Below, piece by piece: positions 30,025-39,161 of a stretch of 64,000 nucleotides of DNA (the first letter of the stretch is position 1; each line of letters opens with the position of its first letter). Source of the stretch: Sanguibacter inulinus. Its GTDB lineage: Bacteria; Actinomycetota; Actinomycetes; Actinomycetales; Cellulomonadaceae. Made by a program: the position numbers and the translations under genes. Location of the stretch: contig NZ_JACBYE010000022.1 of NCBI RefSeq assembly GCF_013415325.1, positions 1 through 64,000 on the forward strand, given 5' to 3'. A model generated the notes under the pieces. The model did no database searches. It was not told the origin of the DNA and saw only the letters and a list, made by a program, of their open reading frames with translations.

Positions 30025-31833
30025 GTGAAACTCATCTGGCGCACCCTGCAGGACGTGCTGCCTCTGCTGCCGGCGAAGGCGCGACGCTTCCTGGGGTTCT
30101 ACGTGGTCGCCACGAGCGCTCTCGCGCTCCTCGACATCGCCGCGCTCGGTCTGCTCGCGATCACCCTCGCGGCGATGGTCGACACCGACGGCTCGGGGAT
30201 CCCGCTGCCCCTGGTCGGCGAGATCCAGCGCGACTCTGTCGTCTGGGTGCTCGCAGCGATCTCGTTGCTCATCGTGCTCAAGGGAGTTGTCGCTGTAGCG
30301 CTCCAGTGGGTCGCGACACGTCGCTTCGCCGTCTACGAGCTCGAGATCGGGGACCAGCTCTTCGACGCCTACATCCGTGCGCCGTGGACAGAGCGGCTCA
30401 AGCGCAACACCGCGCAGCTCGTCCGGCTCGCCGACGTCGGGATCGCCAACGCGACCTCGGGGTTCTTGCTCCCGGTGTCGACGCTCCCGTCGCTCGTGAC
30501 GACCTTCCTCGCGGTCCTGACGATGCTCATCATCGTCCAGCCGCTCACCGCCGGGATCACGTTGCTGTACCTCGGCGTCATCGCCGGGACGCTGTACTTC
30601 GGGGTGTCCAAGCGTGCGCTGATCGCCGGACGTGTCAACCGGGACTACTCCTTCAGGGTCGCGAGCCTCATGACCGAGATGGTCGGCGCCCTCAAGGAGA
30701 TCACCCTGCGGGGGCAGGCTCCCGAGGTGGCTCGGGTGGTGCACTCGAACAGGCTGCACACGACGCGGGCCCGCTCGAACCTCTCGTTCCTCGGCGGGCT
30801 CCCGCGCTACGTGCTCGAGGCTGCGCTCGTCGGGGGCTTCCTGCTCATCGGAGCGGTGACCTACGCGACCGGCGGCGAGGCCGCAGCCATCAGTGCTGTG
30901 GCCTTCTTCGGCGTCGCCGGTTTCCGCATGGTCCCAGCGCTCACGGCCTTCCAGGCCGTGGTCACCCAGACCGCCTCGACGATCCCGCACGTCCGGGCTG
31001 TCATCAACGACATCACCGCGTCGAAGTCCTACATCGAGAACGCCGAGCGGGTCGGCAAGGACCCGATCGCCGAGCAGCCGCTGAGCCTCGACCTGCGCGG
31101 TGTCCAGTTCACCTACCCGGGCTCGAGCACCCCAGCGGTCACCGGGGTCGACCTGTCCCTGCCGATGGGCAGCTCGCTCGCCCTCGTCGGTTCGTCAGGC
31201 TCGGGCAAGACGACCCTCGTGGACATCCTGCTCGGTCTGCTCGTCCCGTCGGAGGGGGAGATCGAGCTCGACGGCGAGCCGCTCGAGAACGTCCTCGCAG
31301 CCTGGCGCTCGCGCGTGGGATACGTGCCGCAGGACGTGTCGCTCTTCGACGCGAGCGTCGCGCAGAACGTCGCCCTGACGTGGACCGAGGACTACGACCG
31401 CGAGCGGGTGCGGGACGCGCTGCGCCGTGCCCAGCTGCTCGACGTGATCGAGGCCCGTGAGGGAGGTCTCGACGCGCGTATCGGCGACCGGGGCATGGCG
31501 CTCTCGGGAGGGCAGCGCCAGCGCATCGGTATCGCGCGGGCGCTCTACGTCGACCCGCTCGTGCTCGTCATGGACGAGGCGACGAGCGCGCTCGACACCA
31601 AGACGGAGTCGGACGTGTCGCAGGCCATCGCCGAGCTGGCGGGGGAGATCACGGTGATCTCGGTCGCCCACAGGCTCTCGACGATCCGGACCAGCCAGCA
31701 GGTGTGCTTCATGAAAGACGGGCGGATCGTCGCCCGGGGGACCTTCGACGAGCTCGTCGCTGCGGTCCCTGAGTTCGCAGCCCAGGCGGCTCTCGCCGGG
31801 CTGGCCGGAGAGGTCGGCGGAGGGATCCTGTGA
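30025..31833 (+). CDS. ABC transporter with fused membrane and ATPase domains (MsbA/PglK-like)
   Basis: Half-transporter of 602 residues: six transmembrane helices in the first 320 residues, then an ATPase with Walker A GSSGSGKTT, signature LSGGQRQRIGIARAL, Walker B VLVMDEATSALD and H-loop VAHRLS. Heading five glycosyltransferase genes, it is most likely a flippase for lipid-linked oligosaccharide, as PglK is in Campylobacter protein glycosylation; a peptide or lipid exporter cannot be excluded. The GTG at 30025 follows AGGA. It starts a run of six genes each overlapping the next by four bases, through 37897. Confidence 0.88.
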   Translation: MKLIWRTLQDVLPLLPAKARRFLGFYVVATSALALLDIAALGLLAITLAAMVDTDGSGIPLPLVGEIQRDSVVWVLAAISLLIVLKGVVAVALQWVATRRFAVYELEIGDQLFDAYIRAPWTERLKRNTAQLVRLADVGIANATSGFLLPVSTLPSLVTTFLAVLTMLIIVQPLTAGITLLYLGVIAGTLYFGVSKRALIAGRVNRDYSFRVASLMTEMVGALKEITLRGQAPEVARVVHSNRLHTTRARSNLSFLGGLPRYVLEAALVGGFLLIGAVTYATGGEAAAISAVAFFGVAGFRMVPALTAFQAVVTQTASTIPHVRAVINDITASKSYIENAERVGKDPIAEQPLSLDLRGVQFTYPGSSTPAVTGVDLSLPMGSSLALVGSSGSGKTTLVDILLGLLVPSEGEIELDGEPLENVLAAWRSRVGYVPQDVSLFDASVAQNVALTWTEDYDRERVRDALRRAQLLDVIEAREGGLDARIGDRGMALSGGQRQRIGIARALYVDPLVLVMDEATSALDTKTESDVSQAIAELAGEITVISVAHRLSTIRTSQQVCFMKDGRIVARGTFDELVAAVPEFAAQAALAGLAGEVGGGIL

Positions 31834-33314
31834 GGCTCGAGAACCTGCGCCAGCTGCCGAGCGTCGACGGGCGCGCCCCGCGCGTCGCGCTGCTCGTCTA
31901 CAACGACTTCTCGGTCGACACCCGGGTGCTCAAGACGGCGTACAGCTACGCCGCTGCCGGCGCTCAGGTGCGGGTCGTGGCCTTCGGGACCTTCGAGGGG
32001 ATGGAGCCAGGCCTGACCGTGCTCGACGGCGGGATCGAGGTCGAGCGGCTGCCCCTGGTCGAGCTCGACCACACGCTGCCACGGTTGGGCAGCACGGCTC
32101 GCCAGGTCGTGGCGCGTGCCCGCGGTGCTCTCCGTCGAGGCTCCCGAGGATCGGCGACGGCCGGGCCGACCGCTCCGACGACCAGCGACGCGCGGTCTGA
32201 GGCGACCGCTCAGACCCGCAACCCTCAGGACGGTGACCTCGGTCCGTCGGCAGGGTCGACGACCCACGGCACGCCGCGCTCGACGCCCGCCGTCCCCGCC
32301 GGTCTCAAGGCACGGGTGGTCGGCCTGTGGATGCGGATGCACTACACGGTCCGGCTGGGGTCCTTCCAGCTGCGTGCGGTCCGGTCTCTGCGGCGCTGGC
32401 GCCCAGACCTCGTCCACGCCAACGACGCCGACACCCTGCTCCCCGCGTGGCTCGCCGGTCGATCCCTCGGGACGCCGTACATCTTCGACGCGCATGAGAT
32501 CTGGACCGCGCGTGTCAAGACGGGTTCCCGGCCGGTGGCTCGTCGGTGGGAGGCCTGGGTCGAGAAGCGGCTCGCCCCGCGTGCGTCCGGGGTGACGACG
32601 GTGTCGGGCAGCATCGTCGACTGGCTCCACCGTGAGCTCAGGCTCGCGGCAGCCCCGACCCTCGTGCGGAACGTCCCGGTGGGACCGGCGCCCGTGGTCT
32701 CGGACCCCGCGGCGACGGGTCGCCTGCGCGAGCTCGCCGGGCTCGGCGCCGATACGCGGGTCGTGGCCTACTGCGGTGCCGTGACGATCAACCGCGGGAT
32801 CGAGCAGACCCTCGACGCTCTCGAGCTGCTCGACCCCTCGACGCACCTCGTGCTCCTCGGACGCGGATCTCAGGCCTACAGGGCGGTGCTCGACGCCCGG
32901 GTGGCCGCGGCGGGACTGGAAGACAGGGTGCACTTCGTCGGCATCGTGCCGTCGGACGAGGTCCCCGCGACCTTGCGCGACGCCGACGCCTCCGTGATCT
33001 TCAGCCGCCCCGTGACGCTCAACCAGCGGTTCAGCCTGCCCAACAAGCTCTTCGAGTCGATCCACGCGGGGCTGCCCGTCGCTGCGTCGGACCTGCCGGA
33101 CATCGCCTCGGTGGTGAGTGCGACGGGTGCAGGTCAGGTCTTCGACATCGACGACGCGCAGACCACCGCCGACGCGATCGCCGCCGTCATCGCGGACGCC
33201 GGCACGTACCGCGCGGCCTCGGCGGCCGCTGCCCGGACCCTTACCTGGCAGAACGAGGTCGACGGGCTCCTCCGCCTGGCCGTCGCGGCGCTCGAGCGCC
33301 CGGGCCGGTCGTGA
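31830..33314 (+). CDS. Family 4 glycosyltransferase
   Basis: GT-B enzyme of 494 residues, longer than usual because a low-complexity Arg/Ser/Thr/Pro insert (about residues 95-155) splits the N-terminal domain. Core landmarks are LLVYNDFSVDTRVLK, VHANDADTLLPA, YIFDAHEIWTARVK, YCGAVTINRGIEQ and SLPNKLFESIHAGLPV. Start GTG at 31830 overlaps the ABC gene stop (GTGA). The opening resembles that of the tandem enzymes at 35619 and 36767, so these three may belong to one expanded group. Sugar specificity unknown. Confidence 0.87.
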   Translation: MRLENLRQLPSVDGRAPRVALLVYNDFSVDTRVLKTAYSYAAAGAQVRVVAFGTFEGMEPGLTVLDGGIEVERLPLVELDHTLPRLGSTARQVVARARGALRRGSRGSATAGPTAPTTSDARSEATAQTRNPQDGDLGPSAGSTTHGTPRSTPAVPAGLKARVVGLWMRMHYTVRLGSFQLRAVRSLRRWRPDLVHANDADTLLPAWLAGRSLGTPYIFDAHEIWTARVKTGSRPVARRWEAWVEKRLAPRASGVTTVSGSIVDWLHRELRLAAAPTLVRNVPVGPAPVVSDPAATGRLRELAGLGADTRVVAYCGAVTINRGIEQTLDALELLDPSTHLVLLGRGSQAYRAVLDARVAAAGLEDRVHFVGIVPSDEVPATLRDADASVIFSRPVTLNQRFSLPNKLFESIHAGLPVAASDLPDIASVVSATGAGQVFDIDDAQTTADAIAAVIADAGTYRAASAAAARTLTWQNEVDGLLRLAVAALERPGRS

Positions 33315-34447
33315 CCGCTCGGCTCGTGGCGGCCGGGGGCTTCGACGCTGCGGGAGCACCGACCCCGCTCGTCGACGTCGTCGTCGCGCTGCACGACCTC
33401 AGCAGACCCGTGGCCCGGACCGTCCGGTCGGTCTTCGCGCTGCCCGGGGACGAGGTCGTCCCGGACGGGCGTCTGCGCGTCACTGTCGCGTGCCACGAGC
33501 TCGACGCGTCCGAGGTCGCCGCCGTGCTCCCCGAAGACCTCCGTGGCTCCGTGCGCCTGCTCGAGGTGCGCGACGGTCTCGGCAGCCCGTCAGGTCCGTA
33601 CAACGCGGGGATCGACGCGGCGACGGCGCCCTACGTGACGATCATCGGCTCGGACGACTTCTTCGAGCCCGGTGCGCTGCTGGCCTGGCGCGCCCGCGCC
33701 GAGGAGTCGGGCGCCGAGATGGTCCTCGCCCGGATGACGATGCAGGGCGGGGCGCCCATCAACACCCCGCGGGTCCGTCCCCGCCGGACGACCCGGCTGG
33801 ACGCCGTCAAGGACCGGATGGCCTACCGCACGGCCCCGCTCGGGCTCATGCGTCGGGAGTCGCTCAGCGACCTCGGGCTGCGTCTCGACGAGGGCATGAA
33901 GGTGGGCGGAGACATCGCGTTCACCGTGCGTCTGTGGGACCTCGCCGAGCGTATCGACCTCGCGTGGGACGACCCGGCGTACGTGGTGGGCGTCGACGCC
34001 CAGACGCGCGTGACCACGACGGTCCGCCCGCTCGCGGTGTCGTTGGCGCCCTACACGGCGCTGCTGGCCCGTGACTGGTTCGCCAGGCTCCCACGGGCGT
34101 ACCAGCGTGCTGTCGCGATCAAGGTGCTGCGCATCCACGTGCTCGACAACGTCGGGCGGCGCGACGCGGTCGACCTCTGGGCTGACGGCGAGGCCGACTA
34201 CCTGCGCGACGTCGTGAGCAGCCTCGTCGCCGTCGCCCCGCGGGTGCTGCGCCCCTTCTCGGCCGCGGACCGGCTGGTCCTCGACGCCTGCCTCGACCCG
34301 GCCTCGACCCCGCAGTCGCTCGTCGCCGCTGCGGCGGCCCGCACACGCGCGGGTCGGGTCGCGCGCCTGCTGCCGCCCGGGGTGCTCGGTGCTCTCGACC
34401 GTGAGAGCACGCTGCGCTACTACGTCGCCGACAGGTTCTGGCGATGA
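33311..34447 (+). CDS. Family 2 glycosyltransferase with C-terminal helical extension
   Basis: Protein of 378 residues. The GT-A half shows VDVVVALHDLSRPVARTV, PYNAGIDAAT and IIGSDDFFEPGAL, where SDD replaces the usual DXD metal site, then MKVGGDIAFTVRLW. A C-terminal part of about 150 residues, rich in Arg, Leu and Ala, is predicted helical and is not part of the GT2 core. The protein at 41447 has the same architecture and shares many motifs, so the two are paralogues. GTG start overlaps the upstream stop by four bases. Donor and acceptor unknown. Confidence 0.8.
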   Translation: MTARLVAAGGFDAAGAPTPLVDVVVALHDLSRPVARTVRSVFALPGDEVVPDGRLRVTVACHELDASEVAAVLPEDLRGSVRLLEVRDGLGSPSGPYNAGIDAATAPYVTIIGSDDFFEPGALLAWRARAEESGAEMVLARMTMQGGAPINTPRVRPRRTTRLDAVKDRMAYRTAPLGLMRRESLSDLGLRLDEGMKVGGDIAFTVRLWDLAERIDLAWDDPAYVVGVDAQTRVTTTVRPLAVSLAPYTALLARDWFARLPRAYQRAVAIKVLRIHVLDNVGRRDAVDLWADGEADYLRDVVSSLVAVAPRVLRPFSAADRLVLDACLDPASTPQSLVAAAAARTRAGRVARLLPPGVLGALDRESTLRYYVADRFWR

Positions 34448-35622
34448 CGCGGGTCGCGGTCACGACGGGACCCGTGCGGATCCCACCGACCTATTTCGTG
34501 GTCAACCACCTGCTGCACATGCCTGACGTCGACGGGCGGCTGTTCGCGCTCTCGGCCGAGGTCGACGACCCTGCTGTCGAGCCGCTCGTGGAGACCTCGA
34601 CCCCCTACGGGGTCCCGGGCCTGCGGGGGAGCGCGGCGGCCTTCGCGGCGGTGCGCCGCCAGCGCCGCGCGGTGCGAGACTTCGCCCCGGACCTGGTGCA
34701 CCAGCACTTCGGCACGTGGAGCCTCGCGGGCTCCGGCGCCGCCCGCGACCTGGGCTTGCCCTTCGTGGCGACACTCCACGGCTACGACGTGTTCCGCCGG
34801 TCCGATGCAGTCCGAGACTTCTGGACCTGGGTGACGGCCCGCAACCTGCGTACCTGCGGGGAGCGGGCCACCACCTTGCTGGCCGTGAGCGGGTGGCTCG
34901 CGGGGGAGGCGGTGCGCCGCGGCTATCCGGCCGAGAAGATCGAGGTCCACTACCAGGGCGTCGACACCGACTTCTTCACCCCGGCCGGCCCCGACGCCGC
35001 CGAGCCTCTCGGGGCGACCGGCGGCGAACGGCGCCACGATGGGCGCGACGACCTCCCCGAGGTGCTGTTCCTCGGAGCTCTCGAGCGGCGCAAGGGTGTG
35101 GCTGACGCGATCGAGGCGTCGGTCGAGCTCGCGCGCAGCGTCCCGCACAGGCTCCGGGTGGTCGGCGCCGGGTCTCAGGAGGCTCTCGTGCGCGCGGCCG
35201 CCGCCGAGCACCCGCACATCGCCCTCGAGGGGATGCGAGACCGCGCCGGCGTCCGCGACGCCATGCGCCGGGCGGACGTGTTCGTCCTGCCCACGCAGCA
35301 GGACGGTGAGTGGCGCGAGGCAGCAGGTCTGGTGACGCTCGAGGCCCAGGCCTGCGGTGTGCCTGTCGTGGTCTACGCGAGCGGCGGCGCTCCCGAGATG
35401 CTCGACGACGGGACGACGGGGACTCTCGTCCCCGAGCGTGACACCCACGCGCTCGCCGGTGCCGTCGGCGACATCTTGCGTCTGGCGGCCACCGATCGGC
35501 GGCGCCTGTCCCGCGCCGCGCGCGACTTCACCGTGGCACGCCGCAGCATCCGCAGCAGCGCAGCCGAGCTCTCCGAGCGCTACGCCTCCCTCACCCGCCG
35601 ATCTCGGACGGAGTCACCGTGA
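34444..35622 (+). CDS. Family 4 glycosyltransferase
   Basis: GT-B enzyme of 392 residues. Landmarks are LVHQHFGTWSLAGSGAAR, ATLHGYDVFRR, VHYQGVDTDFFTP, VLFLGALERRKGV and the donor-binding EAAGLVTLEAQACGVPVV. The YQGVDTDFF pattern is common in colanic-acid-type and other exopolysaccharide GT4 enzymes. The ATG overlaps the previous stop (ATGA), and the GTG of the next gene overlaps its own stop. Confidence 0.87.
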   Translation: MTRVAVTTGPVRIPPTYFVVNHLLHMPDVDGRLFALSAEVDDPAVEPLVETSTPYGVPGLRGSAAAFAAVRRQRRAVRDFAPDLVHQHFGTWSLAGSGAARDLGLPFVATLHGYDVFRRSDAVRDFWTWVTARNLRTCGERATTLLAVSGWLAGEAVRRGYPAEKIEVHYQGVDTDFFTPAGPDAAEPLGATGGERRHDGRDDLPEVLFLGALERRKGVADAIEASVELARSVPHRLRVVGAGSQEALVRAAAAEHPHIALEGMRDRAGVRDAMRRADVFVLPTQQDGEWREAAGLVTLEAQACGVPVVVYASGGAPEMLDDGTTGTLVPERDTHALAGAVGDILRLAATDRRRLSRAARDFTVARRSIRSSAAELSERYASLTRRSRTESP

Positions 35623-36770
35623 CCCGAGCCACTCTGCTCGTCCTGTCCTTCTCGCCGATCGTCGCGGACGCCCGGGTGCTCAAGCAGGTCGAGCTCTTCA
35701 AGGACCGCTACGACGTGACGACCTGCGGCTTCGGGCCGGCTCCTGCGGGCGTGGTCGACCATGTCGAGGTCCCTGCTGGGCTCTCGGCGACCGACGTCGA
35801 CGGCAGGCTCATCACCGCCCGCTGGTACAGCAGGGCGTACTGGTCGACGTCTGCGGTCGCGTGGGCACGCCGGTCGCTGCGCGGCAGGCGCTTCGACGTC
35901 GTGCTCGCCAACGACGTCGAGGCGGTCCCCGTCGCTGTGGGCCTCGCGCCGACCTACGGCGTGCACGCCGACCTGCACGAGTACGCACCGGCCCAGCACG
36001 ACGAGAACGCGGCGTGGAAGAAGCGGATCGCGCCGTACAAGGCGTGGATCTGCCGCCGGTACGTCACGCGTGCGGCGTCGGTCACCACGGTGGCCGACGG
36101 CATCGCGGCCGAGTACCGGCGGGTCTTCGGCGTCGAGCCAGGTGTCGTGACCAACGCGGCGCCGTTCCACGACCTCCAGCCCGGCGCTGTGCCAGCACCT
36201 GAGGAGGGCCCGCTCAGGCTCGTCCACAGTGGTGTCGCGCAGCGCAAGAGGCGGCTCGACCTGCTGGTCGACGCCGTGCACGCGACACCGGCCGACGTGA
36301 CGCTCGACCTGTTCCTCATGCCGAACGACCCCGCGCACCTGCTCGAGCTGCGCGAGCGCGCCGCCGCCGACCCTCGCGGGCGCGTCAGGTTCCACGAGCC
36401 CGTCGCCTACGCGCAGCTGGTCGAGACTCTCAACCGCTACGACGTGGGGCTCGCCGTGTTCCCCTTCGTCAACTTCAACATCCGGTGGTCGCTGCCCAAC
36501 AAGCTCTTCGACTACGTGCAGGCGCGGCTCGGGGTGGTCGTAGGGCCGTCGCCCGAGATGGCGGGACGCGTCGAGCAGTGGGGGGTGGGGGTCGTGTCGC
36601 CCGACTTCTCGGTCGAGTCGCTCACGGAGGTGCTCACGTCCCTCGACCGCGAGACGGTCCGAGGACTCAAGGAGTCGGCGCACGCCCGCGCCCGAGAGCT
36701 CTCGGCCGAGATCGAGGTCGCCGGGTGGGAGCGTGCTGTCGACGCGCTCGTCGAGGGAGGTGCCGCATGA
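35619..36770 (+). CDS. Family 4-like glycosyltransferase, tandem copy 1
   Basis: Protein of 383 residues with GT-B character: LVLSFSPIVADARVLKQV opening, VHADLHEYAPAQ, VTRAASVTTVADGIA, VTNAAPFHDL, RLVHSGVAQRKRRLD and SLPNKLFDYVQARLGVVVGPSPEMA in the donor domain. It is clearly homologous to the next gene along the whole length, a tandem duplication with strong divergence. GTG at 35619 overlaps the preceding stop by four bases. It may add successive sugars together with its paralogue. Confidence 0.85.
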   Translation: MTRATLLVLSFSPIVADARVLKQVELFKDRYDVTTCGFGPAPAGVVDHVEVPAGLSATDVDGRLITARWYSRAYWSTSAVAWARRSLRGRRFDVVLANDVEAVPVAVGLAPTYGVHADLHEYAPAQHDENAAWKKRIAPYKAWICRRYVTRAASVTTVADGIAAEYRRVFGVEPGVVTNAAPFHDLQPGAVPAPEEGPLRLVHSGVAQRKRRLDLLVDAVHATPADVTLDLFLMPNDPAHLLELRERAAADPRGRVRFHEPVAYAQLVETLNRYDVGLAVFPFVNFNIRWSLPNKLFDYVQARLGVVVGPSPEMAGRVEQWGVGVVSPDFSVESLTEVLTSLDRETVRGLKESAHARARELSAEIEVAGWERAVDALVEGGAA

Positions 36771-37897
36771 GCCGCCCGTCCCTGCTCATCCTGTCCTTCT
36801 CGCCGATCGCCGACGACGCGCGCGTCCTCAAGCAGGTGCGGCTCTTCGCCGACCGCTACGACGTGACGACCTGCGGCTACGGCCCGGCACCCGAGGGGGT
36901 CGTCGAGCACCACGAGGTCCCGGCCGGCCTGCTGGCCTGGCGCAAAGACCCGCGGTGGTTGCTGGCCCGGCAGTACTCGCGCGTGTACTGGGGCAACGCT
37001 GCTGTCGCCTACGCACGCAGCGTGCTCCCCGTGGGGGAGTTCGACGCTGTGCTCGCCGACGACGTCGACACGGTCCCGCTCGCCCTGTCGCTCGAGCCAC
37101 GACGAGGGGTGCACGCCGACCTGCACGAGTACGCCCCCGGGCAGAACAGCGAGCTGCCGCGCTGGCGCTGGTTCGTCGCGCCGTACATCCGGTGGATCTG
37201 CCGGAGGTTCGTGTCGAGGGCGGCGTCGGTGACGACGGTCGGGCAGGGCATCGCGGAGCGGTACACGAGGGAGTTCGGGTTCCCCGTCGGCGTCGTGACG
37301 AACGCCGCGCCGTACGCGGAGCTCGCCCCGGGTGTCGTGGGTTCGCCCGTCAGGCTGGTCCACTCGGGCAACGCGCAGCGCAACAGGCACCTCGAGGTGA
37401 TGATCGACGGCGTCGAGCAGTCCACGACGCCCGTGACGCTCGACCTGCTGCTCATGCCCAACGACGAGGCCTACCGCGACGAGCTCCGTGCGCGGTGCGC
37501 GGGGTCGACGCGTGTGCGGGTGCTCGACCCTGTCCCGTACCGCGACCTGGTGCGGACGCTCAACGGCTACGACATCGGGGTCTTCGTGCTCCCGCCGGTC
37601 AACGTCAACTACGAGTGGACTCTGCCGAACAAGTTCTTCGACTACGTCCAGGCCCGGCTCGGCGTGATCGTCGGACCCAGCCCAGAGATGGCTCGCGAGG
37701 TCGAGGCACGAGGCTTCGGTGCGGTGACGGCTGACTTCACCGCGGCGGGGTTCGCCGCGGTGCTGGACGGGCTCTCGCCTGCCGCCGTGGGGCGGTGGCG
37801 GCAGGCGTCCGCCACGAGTGCGCGGGAGCTCTCGGCCGAGGTCCAGTCTCAGGGGTGGACCGACGCCGTCGAGAGGCTCCTGCAGGGACCCTCGTAG
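36767..37897 (+). CDS. Family 4-like glycosyltransferase, tandem copy 2
   Basis: Protein of 376 residues, paralogue of the preceding one: LILSFSPIADDARVLKQV, VHADLHEYAPGQ, VTNAAPYAEL, RLVHSGNAQRNRHLE and TLPNKFFDYVQARLGVIVGPSPEMA occupy matching positions. ATG at 36767 overlaps the previous stop (ATGA); the open frame further upstream is a shadow. Last gene of the six-gene overlapping operon that begins with the ABC transporter; a hairpin follows. Confidence 0.85.
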   Translation: MSRPSLLILSFSPIADDARVLKQVRLFADRYDVTTCGYGPAPEGVVEHHEVPAGLLAWRKDPRWLLARQYSRVYWGNAAVAYARSVLPVGEFDAVLADDVDTVPLALSLEPRRGVHADLHEYAPGQNSELPRWRWFVAPYIRWICRRFVSRAASVTTVGQGIAERYTREFGFPVGVVTNAAPYAELAPGVVGSPVRLVHSGNAQRNRHLEVMIDGVEQSTTPVTLDLLLMPNDEAYRDELRARCAGSTRVRVLDPVPYRDLVRTLNGYDIGVFVLPPVNVNYEWTLPNKFFDYVQARLGVIVGPSPEMAREVEARGFGAVTADFTAAGFAAVLDGLSPAAVGRWRQASATSARELSAEVQSQGWTDAVERLLQGPS

Positions 37898-37955
37898 CAG
37901 TGTCTCTCTGAGAGCTCCGCCGGGCAGATGCTCCCCATCAAGAGGTAGAGCTGCC

Positions 37956-37988
37956 CCGGTGCGCCCGCCCGGCGGCTAGGCGCACCGG
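37956..37988. terminator. Two-way terminator after the glycosyltransferase operon
   Basis: Ten-base perfect stem (37956-37965 with 37979-37988), loop of 13, located between the convergent glycosyltransferase (ends 37897) and M15 peptidase (ends 37996) genes. Confidence 0.75.
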
Positions 37989-37995
37989 GAGAGCG

Positions 37996-38889
37996 TCAGG
38001 CGGAGAGGGACTTCTTGATCTCCGCGAAGCCCGCGAGCATCTCCTTGCGCAGGTCGGCGACCTCCGACAGACCGGCGGCCTGGGGAGCAGTGCCGTTGCT
38101 CAGGCGCATCTTGATGTGCATGAGCATCTCGCCGAAGGTCGAGGTGCCCGTCGGCTTCACGCCCCAGATGTCGGAGACCAGCCCGAGGACGGTGGTCTTC
38201 GTGTCGGCGATCTCCTGGCGGATCGAGACGTCCTTGCCGCCGCGGCTGACCGGCCCGGTCTGCGCACGTGCCGTCGAGGCGTCGGACTGGATCGCCTTGA
38301 TGCGGCTGAAGATGTCGCCGTCGAACTTGACGCCCTCCACGCCGGGGGTGAGCAGGTCGAGGATGGTGGTGAGCTGTGCTGCCTGTGCGGGTGTCATGTC
38401 GTCCTCCTCGGACGTAGGTGGGGTGGTTGTGGTGCCTTCGTACTCGAAGTGCCAGGCTTCTTCGCGGCCGCCGCCCTGGCGGGCCCACGGGGGGTGGATC
38501 CATCCGTGGGCGGGGCCGTTGGCGACCATCCAGACGTGCTGGGCGGTGCCGAAGCTGTTGATGCCTCCGCCGAGGTCGACCGCGAGGGCCCACCCGTGGT
38601 TGGAGGTGCCGGGCACGGCTGCCAGGCCTGGGCCCTTGGTCTCGTAGAGGTGCTGCTGCGCGGCGAGGGTCCGGTACGAGTCGGTGATCGAGATGCTGGT
38701 CCCGAACCTGGCGCGGTAGGCCTGGTTGAGCGACTCGAACGCTGCGGCAGCGTCGCTGCGCAGACGGTGTCCTGGTGCCCAGCTCAGCGTGGTGAGCGCT
38801 GAGAGCGGGATGTTCCCGTTGCTGTGGCCGCCCCAGGGTCCTGCTGCCGCGAGGACGGCTGTCGCCGCGGCTCTGTGGAGATCGTTCAT
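37996..38889 (-). CDS. M15-family D-Ala-D-Ala carboxypeptidase/endolysin-like protein
   Basis: Protein of 297 residues without a signal peptide. The first 150 residues are an M15 (VanY/phage endolysin) domain with zinc ligands H98 and D105 in SNHGWALAVD and H147 in WHFEY. A TTTTPPTSEEDD linker leads to a C-terminal region of about 140 residues that begins MTPAQAAQL and looks helical; it may bind the cell wall or multimerise. The lack of a signal peptide and this domain order resemble actinophage endolysins rather than housekeeping carboxypeptidases. It is a lone gene, opposite in direction to the neighbouring glycosyltransferase operon, with no phage genes nearby. Confidence 0.85.
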   Translation of the reverse strand: MNDLHRAAATAVLAAAGPWGGHSNGNIPLSALTTLSWAPGHRLRSDAAAAFESLNQAYRARFGTSISITDSYRTLAAQQHLYETKGPGLAAVPGTSNHGWALAVDLGGGINSFGTAQHVWMVANGPAHGWIHPPWARQGGGREEAWHFEYEGTTTTPPTSEEDDMTPAQAAQLTTILDLLTPGVEGVKFDGDIFSRIKAIQSDASTARAQTGPVSRGGKDVSIRQEIADTKTTVLGLVSDIWGVKPTGTSTFGEMLMHIKMRLSNGTAPQAAGLSEVADLRKEMLAGFAEIKKSLSA

Positions 38890-39014
38890 CTCACTCCTTC
38901 AGGTGTGGGTGCCGGTGGTGGTCCCACCGGCTCTGACTCCTGAATCATGTCGAACATGCGTTCGAAGTCCGAGGCCCTACTTCGGCCCTGCGACCGGGGC
39001 TGGTCCGGGGACGA

Positions 39015-39052
39015 CAGACGCCCCGCAGCCGGCGTGGGCTGCAGGGCGTCTG
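39015..39052 (-). terminator. Terminator after the UDP-GlcNAc 2-epimerase gene
   Basis: Sixteen-base stem with one mismatch (39015-39030 with 39037-39052) and a six-base loop, about 110 bases beyond the stop at 39162. The rest of the 272-base gap shows no gene. Confidence 0.7.
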
Positions 39053-39161
39053 GTTGCGAGATCGACGGGGCCGACGGAGCCGACAGGGTCGCGAGGTCTC
39101 CGAGGAGGTGACGGAACGCCAGGTCGGGTGATGCGGCGACGCCGGCGAAGAGACCTGAAGG

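Noticed and set aside
37996-38889. Prophage
   Set aside because: Only the endolysin-like gene is present; no integrase, structural genes or attachment repeats are seen on either side.
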